NCBI GenBank assembly: GCA_036702975.1
Contig: DATNPX010000034.1
Span: forward strand, 248,001-312,000
Direction of reading: 5' to 3'
Source of the DNA: DATNPX01 sp036702975
GTDB lineage: Bacteria; Cyanobacteriota; Vampirovibrionia; Obscuribacterales; Obscuribacteraceae
Length of the DNA stretch: 64,000 nucleotides
Under the pieces are notes generated by a model. That model did no database searches. It was not told the DNA's origin and saw only the letters and a program-made list of their open reading frames with translations. Below are positions 37,093 through 44,926 of this stretch, piece by piece. How positions within the stretch are numbered: position 1 is the first letter of the stretch; every line of letters begins with the position of its first letter. A program made the position numbers and the translations under genes.

Positions 37093-37605
37093 ATGACGCC
37101 TCAATCATCCCAAATGCTTTTGACAAGAGGCAGGCACAAAAGACAGAATTGGGAAGGAAGAGAGAGAGCCTGGGTGTTTTTAGTGTTTTTTAAACGTTTG
37201 AAATTGATTGGGTACGTTCGGACCGACAGCTCTGAATTGTCCCGAGAGTTGCAGTGCCGAACGATTAAAGAGTACTGCTTAGCACACGACCACCACCTGT
37301 TGGCTTTGTACTACGATGATGGTCCACCTGGTATGGGTCTTTTAACCGCTCTTCGCAACTTAGAAAAGGTGGACGGCCTAGTTAGCTATGACTTGTCACG
37401 CCTTGTGGAAAAGTCTGATTGCTCGACTGAGTCAGCGGCATTCATCAGCAAGCATTTCCTCGACTCAAAAAAGAAGATCGTGGCCATAGCTGACAACCTG
37501 GAAAATACGAGCTCTCTCGGCGAAGAGAACCTGAGAAACAGGTTGGTCACTTACTCAGACGTGGACCACATGCACGACGCAATGGTCACTGACCTTCGCA
37601 ATTAG
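37093..37605 (+). CDS. serine-recombinase N-domain-like protein without the catalytic Ser
   Basis: The frame holds 170 residues; the domain starts at LIGYVRTDSSELSRELQ, so GTG 37174, just after a purine-rich GGAAGGAAGAGAGAG stretch, is a likelier start than ATG 37093. The pattern follows resolvase N-terminal domains (IGYVRVS...QxxxIxxYC), then LVSYDLSRLVEKSD where family members have a conserved Arg. The nucleophile Ser of YVRVS is replaced (YVRTD), and there is no DNA-binding C-terminus. It is therefore probably not an active recombinase; it may be a remnant or a repurposed domain. Confidence 0.5.
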   Translation: MTPQSSQMLLTRGRHKRQNWEGRERAWVFLVFFKRLKLIGYVRTDSSELSRELQCRTIKEYCLAHDHHLLALYYDDGPPGMGLLTALRNLEKVDGLVSYDLSRLVEKSDCSTESAAFISKHFLDSKKKIVAIADNLENTSSLGEENLRNRLVTYSDVDHMHDAMVTDLRN

Positions 37606-37711
37606 TGGTGCTCAAACCGGAATAACATCTGAATGTTCGTCCACAAGGTCGATGTGGGGCGGAACTAACTATGGCGAAAATAGTGGCGGTAGTGGCTACA
37701 GGATAAAGAAC

Positions 37712-37909
37712 ATGAGAACCACAGCTCAAAAACTTTTTTTCAGCGACCAAACAGGCAGTACCGCAGCGGACTGCGCTAAATGGTCCCTTTTGTTTTTCGC
37801 TGCCGTCGGTGTGACTTTGCTAATCATATACATGTTGGAAGGCTCGCTAATTAGAACCATTTTCTACATGTTGACCAAATCGCTAGCTTCGCCACTCTTA
37901 CAGAGATAA
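37712..37909 (+). CDS. small membrane protein, weakly Flp-pilin-like
   Basis: 65 residues from ATG 37712 (the frame is open to 37652). An N-terminal F-x-x-DQTGSTAAD segment precedes one long hydrophobic helix (about 25-43). That order resembles Flp/Fap pilins (DExGATAxEY plus helix), but the consensus Glu-Tyr is not kept and no pilus gene is near. It ends 6 bases before the acyl-activating enzyme and may be its membrane partner. Confidence 0.45.
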   Translation: MRTTAQKLFFSDQTGSTAADCAKWSLLFFAAVGVTLLIIYMLEGSLIRTIFYMLTKSLASPLLQR

Positions 37910-37915
37910 ACGCCG

Positions 37916-40750
37916 ATGCGCAAACCCGAAACATTAAAGTCGATTGTAGAAAAGCTGCAAGACTGGAAAGACCGGACTGCATTGATTGCTTTTGAGAAAG
38001 ATGGGTCGTGTCGGTATACATATGCTGAACTAGCGGAAGCTATTGAAAAGATGGCTCGCAGATTTCAACTCAATGGAGTGAAAAAGGGTGACTACGTCGC
38101 CATCCTCGCCCCCGTCACGCCGTCCTGGATCATCACATGCCTGTCTGCGACAGTTGCTGGAGCGATCGTTGTACCTTTAGACTACCAACTAGATCATCAA
38201 ACGCTTACAGAGATTTTGGGCATTCTCGATGTGCGATTCCTTTGCACTACGACTCAAAGAGCTGACAGGCTAATACACCAGTCGGCTGATCCGCGTAACA
38301 GTATCATTCTCTTGGATGCCGGCGCTGAGCGAGATTCTCGCTCCTGGCAGTCATTTGGAAGAGACCCCGACGACAAGTCTGTGAGTGAACCACCAGATCT
38401 CTTCGAGAACGATGTTGCAGCCCAATTTTACACGTCGGGCACGACGGGGACTCCCAAGGGCGTGCCTCTGACACATCGCAATATCATGTATCAGTTACAA
38501 GCATTGATGGACTTGCAACTCGCCGATGATCGCGACCGTGTGGTATTACCGTTGCCCCTTCACCATATCTATCCGTTTGTGATTGGTATGCTTTATCCGC
38601 TGGCGCTTGGAGCACAGATTCTCATACCCGAATCGCTCACCGGTCCGCAGTTGTTACGCACGATTCAAGCGGCCGAGGCAACCGCAATCATAGGAGTACC
38701 ACGGCTGTATGCCGCGCTCATTTCGGCAATCGAGCGGCAAGTTCAGGTATCCAAAGTAGCTTCCGTATTGTTCGAGCTTCTGCTTGGTTTCAGTACATGG
38801 ATGAGCGAACATTGGAGACTTTACGTGGGCAAGATACTCTTCTTCCCGCTGCACAAGAAAATCGGTTCGCATCTTCGCATTCTCGCTTGTGGCGGGGCAG
38901 CTATCGACCCTCAGCTGGCTCGAAAACTTGAAGGGTTAGGTTGGCCGCTCATTATCGGATACGGGCTGACTGAAACTTCGCCCTTACTTACGGCTCGATT
39001 GCCTGGCAAAGGAGCCTTGAATAGCGTTGGTTGGGCATTGCCAGGGGTAGATTTACAAATCGATGTCGACTCGCAGTTGAACAAATTCGACAAAGCCAAC
39101 AACGGGGAAAGTGAAGCGAACACAATTGGTGAAAGTGAGGGTAACACTTCTAATCAACGTGACGCTACCGGCGAAGTTTTAGCCCGAGGCCCAGGGGTTT
39201 TTTCAGGGTATCATCGCATGCCGGAACAAACAGCTCGTTGTTTCACAAAAGATGGATGGTTCCGCACCGGAGATCTTGGTTTTTTTCGCGGTCAGGATCT
39301 GCACATCATTGGTCGCGTGTCATCATTGATTGTCACTAGCTCCGGCAAAAAGTTTGATCCCGAACAGTTGGAACAACACTACTTAGAAAACAGTGTGATA
39401 AAAGAGATCGGTGTACTTCAATGCGCGGATAAGCTGGTGGCGGTCGTGGTACCAGACATGAACGAAATTGCGCAACGAGGTGGAGGTGACTTGAGTCGCC
39501 TAATTCACGATGCGATCGATGAGCGCTCACTTCACATCGCCACTTACAAGCGGTTGACTGGTTTCGTTATCTCACCTGAACCGCTCCAGAGAACAGCGAT
39601 GGGCAAAATTCAACGTCACAAGCTGCGCGAGCGATACACTGCCTTGTTTAAGGGCGGGGTGGCTAGAGGCGTTCTTGCTGTAGGTGACATGGATGAAGCC
39701 GACAGAAAATTGCTTTCCCACCCGGTGGCGAACATCGTTTGGAAATACCTGATTGAACGCTACGAAGGAGGCAAAACAACCTGCTTATCACTCGATTCAA
39801 CATTGCAACTTGATCTTGGAATTGATTCGCTTGAATGGGTATCGCTTACCTTGAACATTCCTCACTTGATCGGCAAAGAGATCAATGAAACTGCTATAAG
39901 CCGAATATCAACGGTGCGCGAACTCTTGCAAGAAGTAATCAAACTAGATACATCTCAGGAAACAGTGGAGACATCTCCATCTCACAACGCACTCGCCACC
40001 CCTGACGATTGGCTGACCGATGAACAGTTGCGGTGGTTAAAACCACTCGACAGGTCGGAACGATCAATGCAGCGACTTCTATACATGTTCGTTAAGTTGA
40101 TTGTCTCGGTCCTCTTTCGTCCGGAAGTGACTGGTCTACAAGGTATTCCTCGCGATAAGCCGCTCGTCTTCATTCCAAATCACGCAAGCTATATCGACGC
40201 TGGTGTATTGGCAGCGGCATTGCCGTTCGATAGCTTGAGCAGATTGCACTGGGCCGGCTTCACCGGCATCTCTTTCAAAACTGCATTCAGACGAGCCATT
40301 TGCCGACTTGTACGTGCGATACCCATCGATCCGGACCGTGCAGCACTGTCCAGTTTAGCTTTCGCATCGGCTGTACTGCAACGCAACGAAAGTCTCGTCT
40401 GGTTTCCTGAGGGTCGCCGTACATTGACAGGCAAACTGCAGCCTTTTAAGGGTGGCATCGGTGTTTTGCTCGAACATTTTCCAGACGCAATCGTGGTACC
40501 GGTTTTCTTAAAGGATACGGGGAAAGCGCTACCACCAGGTAGCTGTTTTATAAAACCAATCAAACTCCAGGTCATTTTTGGCAAGCCAACCACGTCAATC
40601 GATTTGATTGATGGCCAAAGTGGAAAACCTATTCACGACCTTATAGTATCGGCTTTGTATGATGCGGTTCTACGGCTAGATCCCAACGGAGATAAAACCT
40701 CGGCAGAACAAAATAGCCTACGTGATACCAGGTCACAACCGAGTCAATGA
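37916..40750 (+). CDS. fused acyl-AMP ligase / acyl carrier / PlsC acyltransferase
   Basis: 944 residues in three modules. 1-600: AMP-forming acyl ligase with YTSGTTGTPKGVPLTHRN (from about 171), GYGLTETSP, RTGDLG and a C-terminal lysine motif TAMGKIQRHKL. About 615-690: acyl-carrier-like domain with DLGIDSLEW, whose Ser (about 637) would take phosphopantetheine. About 730-944: PlsC acyltransferase with NHASYID (H-x4-D) and WFPEGRRTLTG. It resembles bacterial Aas (acyl-ACP synthetase/2-acyl-GPE acyltransferase) but with reversed module order and its own carrier domain. Probable role: activate a free fatty acid, hold it on the carrier and pass it to a lysolipid at the membrane. Confidence 0.9.
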   Translation: MRKPETLKSIVEKLQDWKDRTALIAFEKDGSCRYTYAELAEAIEKMARRFQLNGVKKGDYVAILAPVTPSWIITCLSATVAGAIVVPLDYQLDHQTLTEILGILDVRFLCTTTQRADRLIHQSADPRNSIILLDAGAERDSRSWQSFGRDPDDKSVSEPPDLFENDVAAQFYTSGTTGTPKGVPLTHRNIMYQLQALMDLQLADDRDRVVLPLPLHHIYPFVIGMLYPLALGAQILIPESLTGPQLLRTIQAAEATAIIGVPRLYAALISAIERQVQVSKVASVLFELLLGFSTWMSEHWRLYVGKILFFPLHKKIGSHLRILACGGAAIDPQLARKLEGLGWPLIIGYGLTETSPLLTARLPGKGALNSVGWALPGVDLQIDVDSQLNKFDKANNGESEANTIGESEGNTSNQRDATGEVLARGPGVFSGYHRMPEQTARCFTKDGWFRTGDLGFFRGQDLHIIGRVSSLIVTSSGKKFDPEQLEQHYLENSVIKEIGVLQCADKLVAVVVPDMNEIAQRGGGDLSRLIHDAIDERSLHIATYKRLTGFVISPEPLQRTAMGKIQRHKLRERYTALFKGGVARGVLAVGDMDEADRKLLSHPVANIVWKYLIERYEGGKTTCLSLDSTLQLDLGIDSLEWVSLTLNIPHLIGKEINETAISRISTVRELLQEVIKLDTSQETVETSPSHNALATPDDWLTDEQLRWLKPLDRSERSMQRLLYMFVKLIVSVLFRPEVTGLQGIPRDKPLVFIPNHASYIDAGVLAAALPFDSLSRLHWAGFTGISFKTAFRRAICRLVRAIPIDPDRAALSSLAFASAVLQRNESLVWFPEGRRTLTGKLQPFKGGIGVLLEHFPDAIVVPVFLKDTGKALPPGSCFIKPIKLQVIFGKPTTSIDLIDGQSGKPIHDLIVSALYDAVLRLDPNGDKTSAEQNSLRDTRSQPSQ

Positions 40751-40854
40751 CCGTGCCCTAACTTACAGCTCAGTCTAAGGAATGAGCGAGAAGGAAAATC
40801 TCCTTTAGGTATTAGGCATGAGGAACATAAGAGACCACGCTGCTATAACTGGGG

Positions 40855-42162
40855 ATGAATGGTTCAACAGCTAAGGATTTCGCAAATTCAATGATACCAG
40901 TTCTGATATCAGATCACGCACTGAGAAATAAGCCAACAACCGTTGAACTATATCAACTGGACAGTTCTCCAGCTTGTGGAAGACAACCGCTACTGCTGAT
41001 ACACGGACTCAACGGTGAGCGCAGCAAGCTGTTTCGTTGGAAAGATATGACAAGATACTTGAGCCATAGCCCGGAATTTCAGCGCAACTATAAGATCTAT
41101 CTTGCACGATATAACAGCAAAACATCTCTTGCTACTCTCCAGGAAGAGTTCAAGCCGCTAATCAAGAAACTATCCTACGAGAACAATCGAGCTGGGGTTG
41201 TAGTTTTGACGATCAGCATCGGCGGAAATATTGTTCGCCAATCAATGAACGAAGCAGAAGTCGATGAGGCAGTATCACAAGTTATAACTCTCGGCACTCC
41301 TTATCACGGCTCACCTCTGTTTAATGAAGATTGGATGTTGTACAGCATGATGAAACGACATCGCTCTCCACTAACAAAGACGCTAAGATACTTCGGCTAT
41401 AAATTATATTTTGCCCAACACAAAAATTTGCTCGCTGATTACCAGTGGGACAACGCCGATGGACGCATGCCAATCGGTACCTGTAGGTACTTATTTCCGG
41501 TCCCACATACTGTCAAGCTAAAGACGGATGGCAAACCCACTTCCACACCTCCGGCAGAGAATACCAATGCCGCGAAATGGATCGCTTATGCGGGCTATTT
41601 GCCAAACGAAAACTACAGCAAACACGGTCACCTTCGAAGTATAATGCACTGGCTCAACTCACCGTTCTATTTTGCCAACGTGACCTTTCCGGCTTATCTG
41701 GGGCGAGAGCACTCGATGCTACAACTGCTAAGCGATGAGATCGCCAACGTCCCTACAACTGGTGTCATAAAAGAGAACAGATATCGGCTCAACGACGGTA
41801 TATCGCCGATTTTCAGCAGCCTAAATCTCACGACAGGGAACAATTGCGACAATGATAGTTCAGCACTAGTAACCGAAGGCGGCAGTGTCTGCAGCTCGTC
41901 TATCCGGACTCACCTCGGTCACATGAAGGGGCGGCTGTTTATGAATTTGGACCATATCTCGTTCTTAAAAGGAGACGGCCAAAGAGCAATTGCCGATCAG
42001 CTGAAACCTTGGGAAGCCCCGCGTCCATTGTTTTCATGGTTGCTTAAGGATTTACTGAGCACCAGGACTGAGCGCTTAACAGAGCGAACTGAAACTGAAG
42101 GGGACGAAGCCAAAGTCAACGGCGTATTCGCTAGTGCGCGCAGCAGCACTCAAAAGGACTAA
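40855..42162 (+). CDS. alpha/beta-hydrolase, lipase/esterase-like
   Basis: 435 residues. LLLIHGLNGERS is the oxyanion-hole strand; VLTISIGGNIVRQ is a nucleophile-elbow variant with Ser in T-I-S-I-G-G; a late DHISFLKGD could supply His. No export signal. PGAP1/lipase-like proteins of this form cleave ester bonds in lipids. It lies between the acyl-activating enzyme and an acyltransferase on the same strand, so a role in acyl-lipid turnover or storage-lipid use is likely; the substrate is unknown. Confidence 0.75.
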   Translation: MNGSTAKDFANSMIPVLISDHALRNKPTTVELYQLDSSPACGRQPLLLIHGLNGERSKLFRWKDMTRYLSHSPEFQRNYKIYLARYNSKTSLATLQEEFKPLIKKLSYENNRAGVVVLTISIGGNIVRQSMNEAEVDEAVSQVITLGTPYHGSPLFNEDWMLYSMMKRHRSPLTKTLRYFGYKLYFAQHKNLLADYQWDNADGRMPIGTCRYLFPVPHTVKLKTDGKPTSTPPAENTNAAKWIAYAGYLPNENYSKHGHLRSIMHWLNSPFYFANVTFPAYLGREHSMLQLLSDEIANVPTTGVIKENRYRLNDGISPIFSSLNLTTGNNCDNDSSALVTEGGSVCSSSIRTHLGHMKGRLFMNLDHISFLKGDGQRAIADQLKPWEAPRPLFSWLLKDLLSTRTERLTERTETEGDEAKVNGVFASARSSTQKD

Positions 42163-42170
42163 TTTTCGAA

Positions 42171-43112
42171 ATGACGCATCACACAATCATAGACTCCGTA
42201 ATTGATATAAAAGACAAGCTAGCCGCGTTAGATACACACGCTCTAGCAAACATGGTGCTCAAGGCATATCCACCGAAATTGAAAAAATTACGCAAAGAGT
42301 TTTTTGCGCGTTATGAGGACACTGCTGACGAATACGGCTTTGACCTAAATGCAGTTAGATTTTGGGAGCCGCTCTGCCGCTTTTTCTTCGAAGACTATTT
42401 TCAAGTCAAAGTATTGGGATTAGAAAACATTCCGTCTGAGGGTGGAGCAATTCTGATTGGGAATCACTCAGGAGTCTTACCAGTAGATGCTTTCATGTTG
42501 TTTGAGAGCATGTACCATAACCATCCCTCGCCCAGACGGATACGTTATCTGGCTCACGAGTGGTTCAACCAAACACCAAGTCTAAAAGGCTTCGTCTGCG
42601 GCCTCGGTGGAGTACCGGCACGCTTTTCCGTTGCCATGAAACTACTCGAAAAAGAAGAACTGGTTTTCTTTTATCCAGAAGGCCTACGCGGTGTGAGCAA
42701 ACCATTCTCCAAACGTTATCAAACAATGGAATTTAATCCTGGGTTCGTCAAAGCAGCTCTACTGACTGGAAAGCCGATCATTCCAATTGCCACTGTGGGT
42801 CTCGACGAAATCTACCCCTTGCTCGGCACTATTCCGTTTGTGGCCAAACTGTGGGGAACCCCTTTTTATCCTGTAACCTACACTTTTCCGTGGCTTCCCT
42901 TTCCATCAAGCTGCATACCGTTACCTATCAAGACTCTTATTAAAATCGGCAAACCAGTCTATCTGAATTATCCACCGGAAGCTGCACTTGATCGAGGACT
43001 GCGTACACGACTGGCTCGCGAATTTCAGAATCTAACTCAACGCGAACTTGATTTTCTTCTCTCCAAACGCAAATCGCCTTTTGCGGATTGGGATCTAGAG
43101 GCGCTTCGCTAA
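42171..43112 (+). CDS. lysophospholipid/diacylglycerol acyltransferase-like protein
   Basis: 313 residues. The PlsC-superfamily motifs are NHSGVLPVDAFML (the His and Asp spaced wider than H-x4-D, as in DGAT-like members) and FFYPEGLRGVSKPF. Segment PIIPIATVGLDEIYPLL follows as in these proteins. Eight bases after the hydrolase. Expected to acylate a glycerolipid at the inner face of the membrane; a storage-lipid function is possible, as in mycobacterial dormancy, but is not shown. Confidence 0.85.
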   Translation: MTHHTIIDSVIDIKDKLAALDTHALANMVLKAYPPKLKKLRKEFFARYEDTADEYGFDLNAVRFWEPLCRFFFEDYFQVKVLGLENIPSEGGAILIGNHSGVLPVDAFMLFESMYHNHPSPRRIRYLAHEWFNQTPSLKGFVCGLGGVPARFSVAMKLLEKEELVFFYPEGLRGVSKPFSKRYQTMEFNPGFVKAALLTGKPIIPIATVGLDEIYPLLGTIPFVAKLWGTPFYPVTYTFPWLPFPSSCIPLPIKTLIKIGKPVYLNYPPEAALDRGLRTRLAREFQNLTQRELDFLLSKRKSPFADWDLEALR

Positions 43113-43119
43113 AGGGTCT

Positions 43120-43458
43120 CTAACGGCCCGCAAATTCTTTCATTACTTGTCCATATCGTTTGCTCACAGAACCGCATACGATGTCACAAAGCTCATAAAT
43201 ACTATTGTCACTAATACTATAGTACGCAAATAATCCTTGTTTGCGTTTTTGAACTAGTCCTTGTTCCGCGAGCACAGACAAGTGCTTGCTTACATTAGCC
43301 TGACTCATGCTCGTTAAATCGCACAATTCTTGAACCGATAGTTCGCCATTGAATAGGCTTTGCAGAATCTGCAACCTTGATGCGTCCGACAGCGCCCGAA
43401 ATCTAGAAGCCATGATCTCTAGGGCAGGTCTTGTCAGTGTTTTTTTCTCTTTACTCAT
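43120..43458 (-). CDS. ArsR/SmtB-family repressor of the sulfur operon
   Basis: 112 residues from ATG 43458; the frame continues to 43539 but runs into the promoter repeats. The winged HTH shows ALSDASRLQILQSLFNGELSVQ, SQANVSKHLSVLAEQGLVQ and GLFAYYSI. Cysteines are in ELCDLTSM (recognition helix start, as in ArsR) and ELCDIVCGS (C-terminal helix). BigR/SqrR-type persulfide sensors use a Cys in helix 2 (here Gln) plus a C-terminal one, so the sensing pair differs. It is divergent from rhodanese/permease/persulfide dioxygenase genes, which it most likely represses. Confidence 0.88.
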   Translation of the reverse strand: MSKEKKTLTRPALEIMASRFRALSDASRLQILQSLFNGELSVQELCDLTSMSQANVSKHLSVLAEQGLVQKRKQGLFAYYSISDNSIYELCDIVCGSVSKRYGQVMKEFAGR

Positions 43459-43519
43459 GAGCCAAACAGTTCGGATTGCTACCACAAGTATACCGCTACT
43501 CAAGCACGTACTTAATAAA

Positions 43520-43568
43520 TCATACAACCGTTTCCTCATACAACCAATTAGCGATATAGTAATATTAC
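43520..43568. promoter_or_regulatory. repeat-containing divergent promoter of the ArsR/rhodanese genes
   Basis: TCATACAACC occurs twice (43520-43529 and 43536-43545), an exact direct repeat with a 16-base period, followed by the perfect palindrome GTAATATTAC at 43559-43568, 20 bases before the rhodanese start. ArsR-family operators are usually AT-rich inverted repeats overlapping the promoter, so the palindrome is the better operator candidate and the direct repeat may be an activator or second repressor site. Confidence 0.45.
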
Positions 43569-43587
43569 AACGAACGAGGACTCTTGA

Positions 43588-44160
43588 ATGTCAAAACAGC
43601 TAAACGCAGCCTGTCCGCACGTTAAGGCCTTGGACCTACCTTTAGACAAGGAAGGCCTTGTGCTATTAGATGTTCGCAGCCCAATTGAATTTGCAAATGA
43701 ACACATCGCGGGTGCCATGAATGTGCCCCTCGATGCACTTAATTCTCGGTCTGGTGAGGTGCCAAGAGAGCAGGAACTAATAGTAATCTGCCGCAGCGGA
43801 AGACGAGCTCGCCGAGGTGCATACATATTGTTAGGTCTGGGATTCCACCCCAAAGTACTGGACGGCGGCATGGTTGCCTGGCGCAAGGCGGGGCGTCCAA
43901 TTCAGGAGGGGAAGAAAAGATTGCCTATCGAGCGCCAGATTCAACTAATTGTGGGGTCGGCAGTTCTGACTGGCGTGATGCTAGGGGTCTTTGTCAATTC
44001 ATGGTTTCTTGCCATACCAGTATTTTTCGGAGCCGGACTGACTTTTGCTGGACTTTCCGGCACTTGTGCCCTGGGGATTCTCCTCGAGAAAGCCCCCTGG
44101 AACAAGCTTGAATCGCCTACTAGACAAAAGCAGGACGGCCACCCTGGTTGTTGCGTCTAG
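43588..44160 (+). CDS. membrane rhodanese (YgaP-like sulfurtransferase)
   Basis: 190 residues. Rhodanese domain (about 15-110) with active-site Cys in VICRSGRRARRG and the DVRSPIEF and GGMVAWRKAG motifs; then two membrane helices (about 118-160, DUF2892-like) with a Cys-rich tail ending GCCV. YgaP-type proteins move sulfane sulfur at the membrane. First gene of the unit divergent from ArsR; GAGGA precedes ATG 43588. Confidence 0.92.
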   Translation: MSKQLNAACPHVKALDLPLDKEGLVLLDVRSPIEFANEHIAGAMNVPLDALNSRSGEVPREQELIVICRSGRRARRGAYILLGLGFHPKVLDGGMVAWRKAGRPIQEGKKRLPIERQIQLIVGSAVLTGVMLGVFVNSWFLAIPVFFGAGLTFAGLSGTCALGILLEKAPWNKLESPTRQKQDGHPGCCV

Positions 44161-44173
44161 GGAGATAGACATT

Positions 44174-44911
44174 ATGTTTGGAAGTGCGATCTCCGGACTT
44201 GCAACCGGCAGCATGCTCGGGCTGCTGGGCGGCGGAGGAAGTATCATTGCAGTGCCAATCCTTGTTTATGTAGTTGGACTAGAGGCAAAAGCAGCGATTG
44301 GAACGAGTCTTGTCATCATAGGCCTTGCTAGTCTGATTGGTGCATGGAGTCATTACCGCAACAACGGCGTAATCGTTTCCATCGCCCTGATTTTCGGAGT
44401 GGCAGGAGGGTTAGGCAGCTTTGCAGGGGCGAAGCTAGCACAGTTCATTCCTGATGCAGTGCAATTGGGATTGTTCGCCTTAGTCATGGCTTTGGTCGCC
44501 CTTCTCATGTTAAAGGGTGCGCAGCCAATCACTAGCAAAGAGGAAAAGTTTGCACTGCCTGTGGTGCTATCATCTGGCTTTGCTGCCGGAATGTTGACAG
44601 GGCTGATCGGTGTAGGAGGTGGATTCATTATCGTACCTTCGCTGACCTTTCTTTTGCACATTCCGATAAGGAAAGCAATTGGAACATCGCTACTGGTGAT
44701 CGGCATCAACAGCCTGGTGGGCGCAGTTTCATATTCCACGCGTCTCAGCCTGAATTGTTCCGTTTTGCTCTTTGCCGTAGGTACTTTTGCAGCGGCTCCC
44801 CTAGCCGGGCACCTTGCACACTACATTCCGCAAGAAAAACTCAAAACGAGTTTCGCTATCTCGCTATTAGCTCTATCAGCGTGGTTGCTGTACAAACAGA
44901 TTTTCCGTTAA
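44174..44911 (+). CDS. TauE/SafE-family sulfur-compound permease
   Basis: 245 residues from ATG 44174, with GGAG 9 bases upstream; the longer frame overlaps the rhodanese gene. Polytopic membrane protein, about eight helices, with the duplicated family motif GLLGGGGSIIAVPIL and GLIGVGGGFIIVPSL, each followed by A-I-G-T-S-L. TauE/SafE members beside persulfide dioxygenases are thought to export sulfite or thiosulfate made by the pathway. Confidence 0.93.
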   Translation: MFGSAISGLATGSMLGLLGGGGSIIAVPILVYVVGLEAKAAIGTSLVIIGLASLIGAWSHYRNNGVIVSIALIFGVAGGLGSFAGAKLAQFIPDAVQLGLFALVMALVALLMLKGAQPITSKEEKFALPVVLSSGFAAGMLTGLIGVGGGFIIVPSLTFLLHIPIRKAIGTSLLVIGINSLVGAVSYSTRLSLNCSVLLFAVGTFAAAPLAGHLAHYIPQEKLKTSFAISLLALSAWLLYKQIFR

Positions 44912-44926
44912 TCTTTGGAGGCGTCT

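Noticed and set aside
36806..37096. 96-codon + strand frame over the USP start region
   Set aside because: Antisense to the USP at 36465 for half its length and without motif.
37093..37605. Active site-specific recombinase or mobile element
   Set aside because: The nucleophile Ser is absent, the protein is short, and no inverted repeats or target duplications were found around it.
43520..43545. Start of a CRISPR-like array
   Set aside because: Only two 10-base copies with a 6-base spacer inside a promoter; no cas genes.
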